A DNA stretch of 64,000 nt from Aminobacter sp. HY435. Its GTDB lineage: Bacteria; Pseudomonadota; Alphaproteobacteria; Rhizobiales; Rhizobiaceae. The stretch lies in NCBI RefSeq assembly GCF_027568395.1, contig NZ_JANKZL010000012.1, positions 156,311 through 220,310 of the forward strand, in the 5' to 3' direction. Below are positions 16,930-26,222 of this stretch, in pieces (positions within the stretch are counted from its first letter, which is position 1; each line of letters starts with the position of its first letter). A model generated the notes under the pieces. It had not been told where the DNA came from. It saw only the letters and a program-made list of their open reading frames with translations, and made no database searches. The position numbers and the translations under genes are program-made.

Positions 16930-17960
16930 CTGCTGCCCCCGCTACTGCCGAGACCCGGATGCCCGTAAGCCACACTGCGGCAATGGATGAACATCCCGTG
17001 CTTGAAGTCGACAGCCTTGCCATTTGCTACGGCAAGCTCGAAGTCTGCTCGGACGTGTCGTTGAACGTAAGACGGGGCGAGGCTCTGGCCCTGATCGGCG
17101 AATCGGGGTCCGGAAAATCGGTGACGGTGCTTGCCGTCACCGGATTGCTCGGACGTGGCGGGGCGGTTACCCGCGGTCGCATCATGCTGGATGGCGAGGA
17201 AATCTCGCGCCTGAGCGACCGCGAACGGCGCCGCCGGGGGCTTCTCGGCAAGCGCATCGGGATGATCTTTCAGAATCCATCCCGGGCGCTCGACCCTGTC
17301 TTCACCATCGGTCAGCAATTGAACGAAGCCATCAGCCTCACCGGATTGTCCGGGAAGGAAGCGTTGCGACGCAAGGGGGCCGAGTGGCTGCGGCATGTCG
17401 GTCTGCCGGACCCGGAAGAAGCGCTGGATCGCTATCCGCACCAGTTGTCGGGCGGTCAGCGGCAGCGGGCGATGATCGCCATCGCGCTCGCCTCGGAGCC
17501 GGAACTTCTTATCGCGGACGAGCCCACCACCGCGCTGGACGTCACTATCCAGGCGCAGGTGCTCAATCTGATCCGCCGCCTGCAGCGCGAACTCAACCTT
17601 GCGCTGGTCATCGTCACCCACGACTTCGGCGTGGTTGCAGCCATGGCCGATCGCGTTGCCGTCATGTATGCGGGCCAGGTGGTGGAGACGGGGACGGTGG
17701 CAAACATCATCAACGCACCGCGCCACCCCTACACCCGCGCCCTGCTGGCAAGCCTGCCGACCGGCGTGCCGGGCGCCAGGATTGCCGCATTGCCCGGCTC
17801 GGTGCCCTCGGCAGTTGCCATGCCCACGGGGTGCCGTTTTCACCCGCGCTGCCCGATAGCAATAGACCGATGCTCACAGGAAACTCCCCAGTTGGAGTCT
17901 GCGGCCGGCGGTCATCAGTTGCGCTGTCTCAGGGCTGAGGAGATCGCCCGTCATGTCTGA
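16926..17960 (+). CDS. Peptide-type ABC transporter ATP-binding protein (DppD-like)
   Basis: A 344-residue ATPase with Walker A GESGSGKS, signature LSGGQRQRAMIA, Walker [15 protein letters not shown] and H-loop VTHDFG. The C-terminal oligopeptide-transporter domain contains the GCRFHPRCPIAIDRC cysteine motif. The ATG at 16926 overlaps the binding-protein stop (ATGA) and was preferred; a later ATG at 16983 is also possible because the first 19 residues are not conserved. It overlaps the DppF-like gene by 8 nt. Confidence 0.92.
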   Translation: MTAAPATAETRMPVSHTAAMDEHPVLEVDSLAICYGKLEVCSDVSLNVRRGEALALIGESGSGKSVTVLAVTGLLGRGGAVTRGRIMLDGEEISRLSDRERRRRGLLGKRIGMIFQNPSRALDPVFTIGQQLNEAISLTGLSGKEALRRKGAEWLRHVGLPDPEEALDRYPHQLSGGQRQRAMIAIALASEPELLIADEPTTALDVTIQAQVLNLIRRLQRELNLALVIVTHDFGVVAAMADRVAVMYAGQVVETGTVANIINAPRHPYTRALLASLPTGVPGARIAALPGSVPSAVAMPTGCRFHPRCPIAIDRCSQETPQLESAAGGHQLRCLRAEEIARHV

Positions 17961-18957
17961 TGCCGCAGCCAGCCTGTTGTCCCTCAAGGATGTGAGCGTC
18001 CGCTACCCCATTCGGCGTGGGTTCTTCCAACGCGTCGTCGGCCACGTCGGAGCGGTGGAAAAGGTCAGCTTCGACGTCATGCGTGGCGAGACGCTGGCAC
18101 TGGTGGGCGAATCCGGTTGCGGAAAGAGCACACTCGGCCGCGCCATCCTGCAGTTGGAGGAGGTTGCCGACGGCAAGATTTCCACGTCCTATGGCCAGGG
18201 TGGCAGTCGTCGTGACAACGCCCGGCGCGCGCAGGTCGTGTTTCAAGATCCTCTGGGCTCGCTCGATCCGCGCTGGACAATCGGCAACCTTATCGGCGAA
18301 GGGCTGGACGTTCACCGGATCGCCCGTGGAGCCGAGCGTGACGCGCGGGTGCGAGAACTTCTGGCTCAGGTCGAGCTTCCAGCGTCTTCGTTCTACAAGT
18401 TCCCGCATCAGCTCTCTGGCGGCCAGCAACAGCGCGTCGCAATCGCGCGTGCGCTGGCTTTGCGGCCGCAACTGATCGTTCTGGACGAGGCAACGTCGGC
18501 GCTCGACGTTTCCGTCCAGGCGCAAATACTCAACCTGATGAAGGACCTGCAGGTCGAGTACGGCCTGACCTATCTGTTCATTTCGCACGACCTGACCGTG
18601 GTCGGCCAGTTCGCGGACCGCGTAGCGGTGATGTATCTCGGCCGGATCATGGAGATCGGGCGGGTCGGGGACGTCCTGTCCAATCCGCGTCATCCCTATA
18701 CGAAGGCGCTGCTCGCTTCGTCGCTGAAGGTCGATCCCGACGCGCGTATCGAGACCGTTGCCTTGCTCAAGGGTGACGTGCCGAGCCCTCGCAATCCGCC
18801 AAGCGGTTGCCGTTTTCGCAGCCGCTGCCCGTTGGCGCAGCCTGCTTGCGCCGACCTCGTGCACCACATGGTGGCGGCGCCGAATGGTCGCCAGACGGCC
18901 ACGTGCATTGCTCAAGATGACAACCAGCAACTCTTTCAAGGCAAGACCAATGACTGA
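17953..18957 (+). CDS. Peptide-type ABC transporter ATP-binding protein (DppF-like)
   Basis: A 334-residue ATPase and the second of the pair. It has Walker [13 protein letters not shown], signature [15 protein letters not shown], Walker [16 protein letters not shown]-loop ISHDLTV, and a C-terminal [15 protein letters not shown] motif. It overlaps the preceding DppD-like gene and the following alpha/beta hydrolase gene by 8 nt each, which ties the transporter to the catabolic genes in one transcript. Confidence 0.93.
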   Translation: MSDAAASLLSLKDVSVRYPIRRGFFQRVVGHVGAVEKVSFDVMRGETLALVGESGCGKSTLGRAILQLEEVADGKISTSYGQGGSRRDNARRAQVVFQDPLGSLDPRWTIGNLIGEGLDVHRIARGAERDARVRELLAQVELPASSFYKFPHQLSGGQQQRVAIARALALRPQLIVLDEATSALDVSVQAQILNLMKDLQVEYGLTYLFISHDLTVVGQFADRVAVMYLGRIMEIGRVGDVLSNPRHPYTKALLASSLKVDPDARIETVALLKGDVPSPRNPPSGCRFRSRCPLAQPACADLVHHMVAAPNGRQTATCIAQDDNQQLFQGKTND

Positions 18958-19810
18958 TGATCCCCTGCACATCGATCCGAACTGGAAATCGGCCACTGTC
19001 GACCTTGATGGCGTGAAAATCCGTTATCTCGACAATGGCGGCACCGGCCCGGTGTTGATCTGCCTGCACGGCACTTCGATGACGGCGCATGCCTGGGGGC
19101 ACCTTGGAAGCACCTTGAAGGACCAATTCCGAGTGATCGCCGTGGACATGCGCGGTCACGGCGCTTCCGACAGGCCAAACACGACCTATACCATCGCCGA
19201 GCTGGCGGGGGACATCGCCAGGCTGGCGGAAAGCCTTGACCTCAAGGGCATCACCCTGATGGGCAGCTCGGTCGGCAATCAGGTCGCGGTTTCGTTTGCG
19301 GCATCCAACCCTGATCGCGTCGCCGGCATGATCCTTTCGGACCCGAGCTTCTTCGTTTCCGATGCCGAAATCGTCAAATACCTTCGTTCGCACCACACGC
19401 GCCGCCGCAACTACCCGACGCGAGCCGAGGCCGAAGCTTTTGCTCGCGCCCTGCCGCAGAGGGCAGGCCTGAGCGACCAGATGCACGGCCTGGCCATGCA
19501 AGGCGACTTCCGCCAGGAGGACGATGGCAGCTGGAGCTGGGCCTATGACCTGCTGGCGATCACCAAGCTCTTCTTCAACCTCTCGACCGATCAGTCGGGC
19601 GATATCTCTGCAATCCATGTGCCGGTGCTGGTGCTGAACGCCGATCGTTCCAACGTGCTGAGCGGCAACCAGGCCGAAGAGCTGACCCGCGCGTTTTCCA
19701 ATGCGCGCCTGGAAGTCGTGTCGAACAGCAACCACACGATCTGGGGAGATCAACCCGTGCTTCTGGCCAATACGGCCCGGGCCTTTCTGAGGGACCTGCA
19801 TAGCGCCTGA
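18950..19810 (+). CDS. Alpha/beta hydrolase
   Basis: A 286-residue alpha/beta-hydrolase-fold enzyme without a signal peptide. The oxyanion region is LHGTSMTAHAWGHLG (about residues 42-56), the nucleophile elbow is GSSVGNQ with Ser106 as the likely nucleophile, and SNHTIWGDQP near the C-terminus provides the catalytic histidine. The acid is likely the Asp of VLNADRSNVL. The ATG at 18950 overlaps the ATPase gene by 8 nt. The family includes esterases, lactonases and C-C hydrolases, so the substrate is open. It is the first of four candidate hydrolytic or activating enzymes after the importer. Confidence 0.88.
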   Translation: MTDDPLHIDPNWKSATVDLDGVKIRYLDNGGTGPVLICLHGTSMTAHAWGHLGSTLKDQFRVIAVDMRGHGASDRPNTTYTIAELAGDIARLAESLDLKGITLMGSSVGNQVAVSFAASNPDRVAGMILSDPSFFVSDAEIVKYLRSHHTRRRNYPTRAEAEAFARALPQRAGLSDQMHGLAMQGDFRQEDDGSWSWAYDLLAITKLFFNLSTDQSGDISAIHVPVLVLNADRSNVLSGNQAEELTRAFSNARLEVVSNSNHTIWGDQPVLLANTARAFLRDLHSA

Positions 19811-19832
19811 CGGGCGGTTGCAGGAAAACACC

Positions 19833-21491
19833 ATGGACAGATACCAAAGCTTGCGAGCCGACCACCGGCTCGCAACTCCCGAGACATTTAACTTTGGCAC
19901 CGATGTCGTCGATGCCTGGGCAGCGGATACGGTGCGCAACGCCGCCGCTCCTGCATTGATCTGGTGCGATGCCACCGGCCGAGAGCGCAGCTACAGTTTT
20001 GCGGAAATCGCGGCCTTGACCGACCAGCTGGCTGCGGCGCTGAGCCGCCGCGGCGTCGCCCCTGGCGACCGGGTCATGGTCATGCTGCCGCGCATTCCCG
20101 CATGGCAACTGGCGATGGTGGCGGTGCTCAAGCTCGGTGCGATTGCCATTCCCTGCGTCACCATGCTGACAGCCAAGGATATCGACTATCGGCTGACGAA
20201 TTCCGGCGCAAAGGCAATCATCACCACCGTGGCCGAAGTTGGCAAGTTCGCCTCTGCGCCTTCGGGTTCGTTGCGGATTGCCGTTGACCCAGTTGACGCG
20301 GAATCGGCTTCGTCCCCGCCGCAGGGCTGGCTTGCGTTCGACCAATTGATGGGAGAGGGGGCCGAAGGGTTCCGTGCTGCCACGGTCCGCGCCGAGGACC
20401 CCGCCTTGATCTTCTACACATCCGGCTCCACCGGCCTGCCCAAGGGGGTCACCCATGCCTCGCGGGCGCTCCACGCCTGGCGCGGGTCGGCCGAGCACTG
20501 GCTGGATCTGGATCAGGACGACGTGATGTTCTGCACCGCCGACACCGGCTGGTCGAAGGCGGGAACCTCGATCCTCTTCGGACCCTGGAGCCGAGGCTCG
20601 ACGGTGCTCTTCTATGATGGGCCATTCGACCCGGAATACCGGCTTGAGCTGATCGCCCGCTACGGGGTCACGGTTTACTGTGCCGCCGCGACAGAACTCC
20701 GTCGCCTGGTTTCTCTTGATCTTACCAACACGACGTTGCCCAAGCTGCGGCTTACGGTCTCTGCCGGTGAATCGCTGAACCCGCCTGTCCTGGAGGCATG
20801 GAAGGCAATGACCGGCAAGCCTGTGCTCGAGGCTTATGGTCTGACCGAAACGCTGATGCTCGTCGCCAACTATCGCGACACCGAGGTGCGTCCCGGCGCC
20901 ATGGGCCGCCCGCTGCCGGGTGTCACCCTCGACCTCATCACCAGCGACGGCAAGCTTGCGGCGCCAGGCGAGACCGGGCAGATCGCGCTCCGACTCCCCA
21001 GCCCCCATCTGATGCTGGGTTACTGGCAGGATCCGGAACGCACCGAATCCACCCGGATGATGCTCGACGGTCAGAACTATTTCCTGACCGGCGACAATGC
21101 CCGAGCGGACGCCGACGGCTATCTCTACTACGAGGGCCGCGCCGACGATGTCATCAACTCCGCCGGCTATCGCATCGGCCCGCAGGAAGTCGAGAACGCC
21201 CTGATCGAACATCCCATGGTGCGCGAGGCAGCCGCTGTCCCAAGCCCCGATGAAGAACGGGGCGAGGTGGTCAAGGCTTTTGTCGTGCTCCATGACGGCT
21301 TTGAAGGCAGCGATGCGCTGGCGCGTGAGTTGCAGGATTTCGTCAAGCGTCTGACGGCACCCTACAAATATCCCAGACGGATCGAGTTCATCGACGAACT
21401 ACCCAAAAACCCGGTCGGCAAGATCCAGCGCCGCGACCTGCGTTTGCGCGAATTCGCCGCCCGCAAGGGCAAGCTAGAGACGCAAGCGTGA
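19833..21491 (+). CDS. AMP-dependent acyl-CoA synthetase (medium-chain/ACSM-like)
   Basis: A 552-residue adenylate-forming CoA ligase. Motifs in order: the P-loop YTSGSTGLPKGV (about residues 193-204), CTADTGWSKAG typical of acetyl-CoA/ACSM-type synthetases, AYGLTET, and the catalytic A10 lysine Lys530 in NPVGKIQRRDL. The ATG at 19833 has AGGAAAA upstream. It makes an acyl-CoA from a carboxylate with ATP. Being a second ligase besides malonyl-CoA synthetase in the same operon, it probably activates a different acid released from the imported compound. Confidence 0.9.
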   Translation: MDRYQSLRADHRLATPETFNFGTDVVDAWAADTVRNAAAPALIWCDATGRERSYSFAEIAALTDQLAAALSRRGVAPGDRVMVMLPRIPAWQLAMVAVLKLGAIAIPCVTMLTAKDIDYRLTNSGAKAIITTVAEVGKFASAPSGSLRIAVDPVDAESASSPPQGWLAFDQLMGEGAEGFRAATVRAEDPALIFYTSGSTGLPKGVTHASRALHAWRGSAEHWLDLDQDDVMFCTADTGWSKAGTSILFGPWSRGSTVLFYDGPFDPEYRLELIARYGVTVYCAAATELRRLVSLDLTNTTLPKLRLTVSAGESLNPPVLEAWKAMTGKPVLEAYGLTETLMLVANYRDTEVRPGAMGRPLPGVTLDLITSDGKLAAPGETGQIALRLPSPHLMLGYWQDPERTESTRMMLDGQNYFLTGDNARADADGYLYYEGRADDVINSAGYRIGPQEVENALIEHPMVREAAAVPSPDEERGEVVKAFVVLHDGFEGSDALARELQDFVKRLTAPYKYPRRIEFIDELPKNPVGKIQRRDLRLREFAARKGKLETQA

Positions 21492-21501
21492 GGAGAACGC
21501 A

Positions 21502-23415
21502 ATGAACGCGATGAACAGGGAAGCAGCGCCTTACGACGTGATGATCGCGCGCTCGGTGAAATGCGTGGCCCGCGACGGGGTCAAGCTTTCGGTCGACATC
21601 TACCGCCCGGCCCGCAACGGAGAGCCGCTGCCGGGGCCGTTTCCGGCCGTCGTCACCCGTTCGCCCTATGACACCCGCTCGGGCAAGGGCCCGTCGGGGC
21701 AGGCCAAGAACGGCGAGTATTTCGCCCGCCGCGGCTACATCTACGCCGTCCAGGATTCGCGGGGCCGCTTCGATTCCGAAGGCGATTTCGTCCTTCTCGA
21801 CCAGAAGGAAGGCGAAGACGGCCACGACGTCATCGAATGGCTGGCCACGCTGCCCTATTGCAACGGCATGATCGGTACCCAGGGCAGCTCGCTGCGCGCC
21901 TGGAACCAGACCGCCACCGCGATCAACCGCCCGCCGCACCTGAAGGCGATGTGGGTCAACCAGGGCGGCTCCAATGCATTCATGCATGCGCTGCGCCACC
22001 ACGGCACGCTGGAACTGCGCTGGCTGGCCTGGCTCGTGACCAACAGCATCCACTCGCAGGAGGCGCACGCCGATCCGGCGCTCCAGGCGCAACTCGTCCG
22101 CAATTCCGAGAACATGTATGAGTGGTTCCGCCGCTTGCCGTGGAGCGAAGGAAACAGCCCGCTGTCGCCGCTTCCGAAGTGGGAGAAGCTGGCGCTGGAA
22201 TATTATCGCAACGCCGATTTCAGCGATTACTGGGTGAATCCGACCCTCAATCCCGAGGCTTATCGCGACCAGACAGCCGACGTGCCGACTGTCTATTCCG
22301 GCGCCTGGTACGACACCTATCCGCGCGCGACGATCAAGAACTTCACGGACCTGGAAGGCAGGCTCTCCCATCAGTACCTGTTGATGGCGCCTGGCGTTCA
22401 TGGCGGTCCAAATCTCGACAATCCGCTGGTCGGCAATGTCGACATGGGGCCGACGGCGCCGATCAAGGGCAACCTCGCCAAGGACCGCATGGAACTGATG
22501 CTTCGGTTCTTCGATCGCTTCCTGAAAGCCGACGAAAGCGCCTGGGTCGACCAGCCGAAAGTCAGCTATTTCCACATGGGCGGCAATGGCAGCAAGAATG
22601 CCGCCGGTCGCCTCGTCCATGGCGGCGAATGGCGCAGTTCCGAGCAGTGGCCACCGCTGGGGGGTGTGCCAGAGGACTGGTACCTGCATTCGGACGGCTC
22701 GCTGTCGTCGACGCTGCCCGACGCCTCGGAACCCAGCCGCTTCACCTTCGACCCGTCGAAGCCGATGCCGACGGTTGCCTCGAACGTATCGTCGATGACA
22801 CAGAACCTGCCGCCGTTCCCCCGGATGATGCGCACCGGCGACCCGATCACGCTGCGCGAAAGCCTCGTGCTGCAGGGCGCGGGCGACCAGGTCACGCACA
22901 AGGGCGTTCACGGGGCAGAGGCGCCCTATGGCGATCTCTCTGACCGGCCTGACGTTCTGGCCTTCACCACGCGGCCTTTCGCCGAGGATACCGACGTCGT
23001 CGGCGGCCCCGAGGTCGAGGTCTACCTGTCCTCGGACGCACCGGACACCGACATCTTCGTGCAACTGCAGGACGTCTATCCGGAAAGCGAGGCCTGGCCC
23101 GATGGCTATCGGATGAATCTCTGCGAGAGCATCTTCCGCGTCCGCTATCGCGACGGCTTCGAGAAGCCGACCTTGATGAAGGAGGGCGAGGTCGTGAAGG
23201 TACGCTTCGAACTTTACCCGACTTCGAATGTCTTCAAGGCGGGCCACCGGCTGCGGGTGCTGGTATCGTCGTCCTCGTTCCCGAGGTTCGACGTAAACCC
23301 GAACACCGGCGAAGCGATCGGCTACCATACCCACATGCGCAAGGCTCTGAATGCGATCCATCACGACCCTCAGCACCCTTCCAGGGTGATCCTGCCGATC
23401 ATGCGTCGGGGCTAG
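21502..23415 (+). CDS. CocE/NonD family hydrolase (X-Pro dipeptidyl-peptidase-like)
   Basis: A 637-residue protein of the CocE/NonD family, which cleaves esters or N-terminal acyl-peptide bonds. N-terminal hydrolase domain: VKLSVDIYRPA and QDSRGRFDSEGDF, the nucleophile elbow GTQGSSLRAWNQ around Ser130, the Asp of GAWYDTYPRA, and the His of MAPGVHGGPN. The C-terminal X-Pro jelly-roll domain includes FTTRPFAEDTDVVGGPEVEVYLSSDAPDTD. The elbow lacks the usual GGSYGG ending. No signal peptide is seen, so it is cytoplasmic. It is 10 nt after the acyl-CoA synthetase gene. Confidence 0.87.
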   Translation: MNAMNREAAPYDVMIARSVKCVARDGVKLSVDIYRPARNGEPLPGPFPAVVTRSPYDTRSGKGPSGQAKNGEYFARRGYIYAVQDSRGRFDSEGDFVLLDQKEGEDGHDVIEWLATLPYCNGMIGTQGSSLRAWNQTATAINRPPHLKAMWVNQGGSNAFMHALRHHGTLELRWLAWLVTNSIHSQEAHADPALQAQLVRNSENMYEWFRRLPWSEGNSPLSPLPKWEKLALEYYRNADFSDYWVNPTLNPEAYRDQTADVPTVYSGAWYDTYPRATIKNFTDLEGRLSHQYLLMAPGVHGGPNLDNPLVGNVDMGPTAPIKGNLAKDRMELMLRFFDRFLKADESAWVDQPKVSYFHMGGNGSKNAAGRLVHGGEWRSSEQWPPLGGVPEDWYLHSDGSLSSTLPDASEPSRFTFDPSKPMPTVASNVSSMTQNLPPFPRMMRTGDPITLRESLVLQGAGDQVTHKGVHGAEAPYGDLSDRPDVLAFTTRPFAEDTDVVGGPEVEVYLSSDAPDTDIFVQLQDVYPESEAWPDGYRMNLCESIFRVRYRDGFEKPTLMKEGEVVKVRFELYPTSNVFKAGHRLRVLVSSSSFPRFDVNPNTGEAIGYHTHMRKALNAIHHDPQHPSRVILPIMRRG

Positions 23416-23419
23416 GCTG

Positions 23420-24865
23420 GTGGAAACGGACCCCCGCGCTTTGCTTGACGCCGAGATCGCCGGCCTTGCTCCGGCCTTCAAGGCGGTGGCTGACAAGATC
23501 TGGTCAACGCCGGAACTGTGCTTCGCCGAGCATCGCTCCGTTGCGCTGCAGATCGATGCGATGGCGGCGCAGGGGTTCCGCATCGCGCCGCGATTGGCCG
23601 GACTCGATACGGCCTTTTCAGCGGAGTGGGGCGAGGACGGTCCGGTCATCGCGTTGTTGGGTGAATTCGACGCCCTTCCCGGCCTCAGCCAGATCGCCGG
23701 CAGCGCACAGCAACAGCCGCTGGAGCCGGGCGGCAACGGTCATGGCTGCGGGCACAACCTCCTCGGTGGCGGATCGATGCTGGCCGCCGCGGCGCTGGTC
23801 CGCGTGCTGAAGCAGACCGGCATCCGAGCCCGGATTCGCTACTATGGCTGCCCTGCCGAAGAAGGCGGCTGGGGCAAGGGATACATGGTGCGTGCCGGGG
23901 CTTTCGATGATGCCGCGGTGGCGATCGGTTGGCATCCCGGCGTTTTCAACGGTGTTCGTGCCCGCTCGACCCTGGCAGTTGTCAACCGTGCCTATCGCTT
24001 CCGGGGCACGGCTGCCCACGCAGCCATGGCGCCGCATCTGGGCCGCAGTGCGCTCGACGCGGTTGAGCTGATGAACATCGGCGCCAACTTCCTGCGCGAG
24101 CACGTGCCTCCCGATGTCCGTCTCCACTATGCCATCACCGATGCCGGTGGCGTCGCCCCAGCTGTCGTGCAGGCTCGGGCGGAAGTGCTCTACATGATCC
24201 GCGCCCCGGAGCTCGATGAGGTCCATGATCTGGTCGCCCGCGTCGATGACATCGCCCGCGGCGCAGCGCTGATGACGGGCACCGAGGTGGAGTTCCTGCC
24301 CCAAGGGGGCGCTTCGAACGTGCTGCCGAATGCTGTGCTTTGCCATGTCATGCATGGCGTCATGCAAAGGCTGGGACGCCTTGATTTTACCTATGGCGAG
24401 CGCATCTTCGCCGAGGAAATCCGCTCATCGCTTCCGGCTCAGGGCAGTGTCGACCGGCGCGCGCGCGCCGAGCAAGACGTGCTTCTGCCGTCGGGCGAAG
24501 GGCGGCTGCCGCTGCACGAAGGGCTGCGTCCCTTTGACGGGCGAATGACCCAGGGATCCGGCTCGACGGACGTAGGCGACGTCAGCTGGGTCGTTCCTGT
24601 TGTCGAGTGTTCGACGGCGACCTGGGCCGTGGGTACGCCAAGCCATAGCTGGCAAGCCGTGGCACAGGGTTGCAGTCCCGCTGCGCACAGGGGAATGGTG
24701 CGGGCAGCCGCTACCATGGCAGGCACGGCACTGGAATTGATCGCCAATCCGTCATTGATCCAGCAGGCTCGCGAGGAACACCAGGAACGCCGCGATGGGC
24801 GGATGTATGTATCGCTGGTACCAGCGGACACCCTAGGTCCATTCCGATCTGGTGGCGACCTCTAA
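23420..24865 (+). CDS. M20 family amidohydrolase (AbgB-like)
   Basis: A 481-residue metallopeptidase-fold amidohydrolase. Metal and catalytic motifs: GEFDALPGLSQ, GHGCGHNLLGGGSMLAA, and PAEEGGWGKGYMVRAGAFD; a dimerisation domain with AYRFRGTAAHAAMAPHLGRSALDA follows. It resembles p-aminobenzoyl-glutamate hydrolase subunit B and aminoacylases that split an N-acyl amino acid. GTG start 4 nt after the CocE-type gene, so it is translationally coupled. It likely removes an acyl or aryl group from an amide inside the cell; the substrate is unknown. Confidence 0.88.
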   Translation: METDPRALLDAEIAGLAPAFKAVADKIWSTPELCFAEHRSVALQIDAMAAQGFRIAPRLAGLDTAFSAEWGEDGPVIALLGEFDALPGLSQIAGSAQQQPLEPGGNGHGCGHNLLGGGSMLAAAALVRVLKQTGIRARIRYYGCPAEEGGWGKGYMVRAGAFDDAAVAIGWHPGVFNGVRARSTLAVVNRAYRFRGTAAHAAMAPHLGRSALDAVELMNIGANFLREHVPPDVRLHYAITDAGGVAPAVVQARAEVLYMIRAPELDEVHDLVARVDDIARGAALMTGTEVEFLPQGGASNVLPNAVLCHVMHGVMQRLGRLDFTYGERIFAEEIRSSLPAQGSVDRRARAEQDVLLPSGEGRLPLHEGLRPFDGRMTQGSGSTDVGDVSWVVPVVECSTATWAVGTPSHSWQAVAQGCSPAAHRGMVRAAATMAGTALELIANPSLIQQAREEHQERRDGRMYVSLVPADTLGPFRSGGDL

Positions 24866-24923
24866 CGGAAAGAATTTCGCGACACACTGGTGTCAATGGC
24901 GCTGAGTTCGGGAGTTTCGACAT

Positions 24924-26222
24924 TTGGCCATGTTCTTTGCCGACCTGATGGCAACGCTGTTCGAAAGGCGCTCGGAGTTGCACCGTGCGTCCGGTACCGG
25001 GTCGATAGCCGAGCGGATCGAGGCACTCCTGTCAGGGGAGGGCGAGGTTTCGGGCATCCGGCTCGCGGGCGAAATCCTGTCGCGATATCAGGCAATGGAC
25101 GATGCGGCGAAGCGCAACTTCTTCGCCCATCTGGCCGACCACCTGGACCTTGATCCAGATAGGTTGCATGCCGCTGTCCAGGCCTACCGCAACGACCGGA
25201 GCGCCGAGACGCTGAACCGGTTGTCGCGTGAAGCGGAACCGCGCCGGCAGGAGTTGCTGCGTCGTCTTAACCAGGCACCGGGCGCCACCGCCTGGCTGGT
25301 GCGGATGCGTCGCGATCTCTTGGCGCTGATCCCGCAGGCGCCCGAGCTTGGCGTGATCGATGCTGATTTTCGGCACTTGTTTTCCAGCTGGTTCAACCGC
25401 GGCTTTCTCGTGCTGCGGCAGATCGACTGGAATACGCCGGCCAATATCCTCGAAAAGATCATCGAATACGAAGCCGTCCACGCGATCAATGACTGGCAGG
25501 AGCTTCGGCGCAGGATGTTGCCGCGCGACCGTCGTTGCTTTGCCTTCTTCCATCCGGCAATGCCGGAGGAACCGCTCATCTTCGTCGAAGTGGCCCTGTG
25601 CCGCGGCATACCCAATTCAGTGCAGGATCTTCTCGGTGAAGACCGCAATCCGCTGCATGAAAATGAAATCGACACGGCAGTCTTCTACTCGATCTCGAAC
25701 TGCCAGGAAGGCCTGAGGGGCATCTCCTTTGGCAATCTTCTCATCAAGCAGGTCGTCGAGGAACTGGCACGAGACGTTCCGCACTTGAAGACGTTTGTGA
25801 CGCTTTCGCCCGTTCCGGGACTGAATCGCTGGTTGCGGAAAGGTTCGGCAGACAGGCCTGAACTGGCCGCGTTGCTCGCGCGTAGCCAAGGCTGTGATCC
25901 CCATGCGATGGCCGGTGACGCGGATTTGCTTCGGCGGCATTGCGCTGAGTATCTGCTGCAAGCAAAGCGGCCGGAAGGCCTTCCTTACGACTCCGTCGCA
26001 CGGTTCCATCTCGCCAATGGCGCGTCGCTGCACGACGTGCATCCATTGGCAGACACGTCTGCCAATGGATGGGCGCAGTCGTCGACGGTGATGGTGAACT
26101 ACCTCTACGATCTGCCGTCGGTAAGCCGTAACAGCGAGCGCTATGCAACTGCTGGAACCGTTTCCGCATCGCGGCAGGTCGAACAGCTCTTACGCAAGGA
26201 CAGGAAAAGACGCCGTGCCTAA
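24924..26222 (+). CDS. matA: Malonyl-CoA decarboxylase
   Basis: A 432-residue malonyl-CoA decarboxylase converting malonyl-CoA to acetyl-CoA and CO2. An N-terminal helical domain is followed by the catalytic GNAT-like domain. FYSISNCQEGLRGISFGN carries the catalytic serine, LKTFVTLSPVPG the conserved acid-loop region, and VARFHLANGA the catalytic histidine. I kept the TTG at 24924 because GGGAG lies 9 nt upstream; an ATG at 24930 is two codons further. It overlaps the malonyl-CoA synthetase gene by 8 nt, the matAB arrangement known from rhizobia. Confidence 0.92.
   Translation: MAMFFADLMATLFERRSELHRASGTGSIAERIEALLSGEGEVSGIRLAGEILSRYQAMDDAAKRNFFAHLADHLDLDPDRLHAAVQAYRNDRSAETLNRLSREAEPRRQELLRRLNQAPGATAWLVRMRRDLLALIPQAPELGVIDADFRHLFSSWFNRGFLVLRQIDWNTPANILEKIIEYEAVHAINDWQELRRRMLPRDRRCFAFFHPAMPEEPLIFVEVALCRGIPNSVQDLLGEDRNPLHENEIDTAVFYSISNCQEGLRGISFGNLLIKQVVEELARDVPHLKTFVTLSPVPGLNRWLRKGSADRPELAALLARSQGCDPHAMAGDADLLRRHCAEYLLQAKRPEGLPYDSVARFHLANGASLHDVHPLADTSANGWAQSSTVMVNYLYDLPSVSRNSERYATAGTVSASRQVEQLLRKDRKRRRA

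Noticed and set aside
21388..23736. 782-codon minus-strand frame opposite the CocE-type hydrolase gene
   Set aside because: No domain, no ribosome-binding site, and antisense to a gene with a full catalytic triad.
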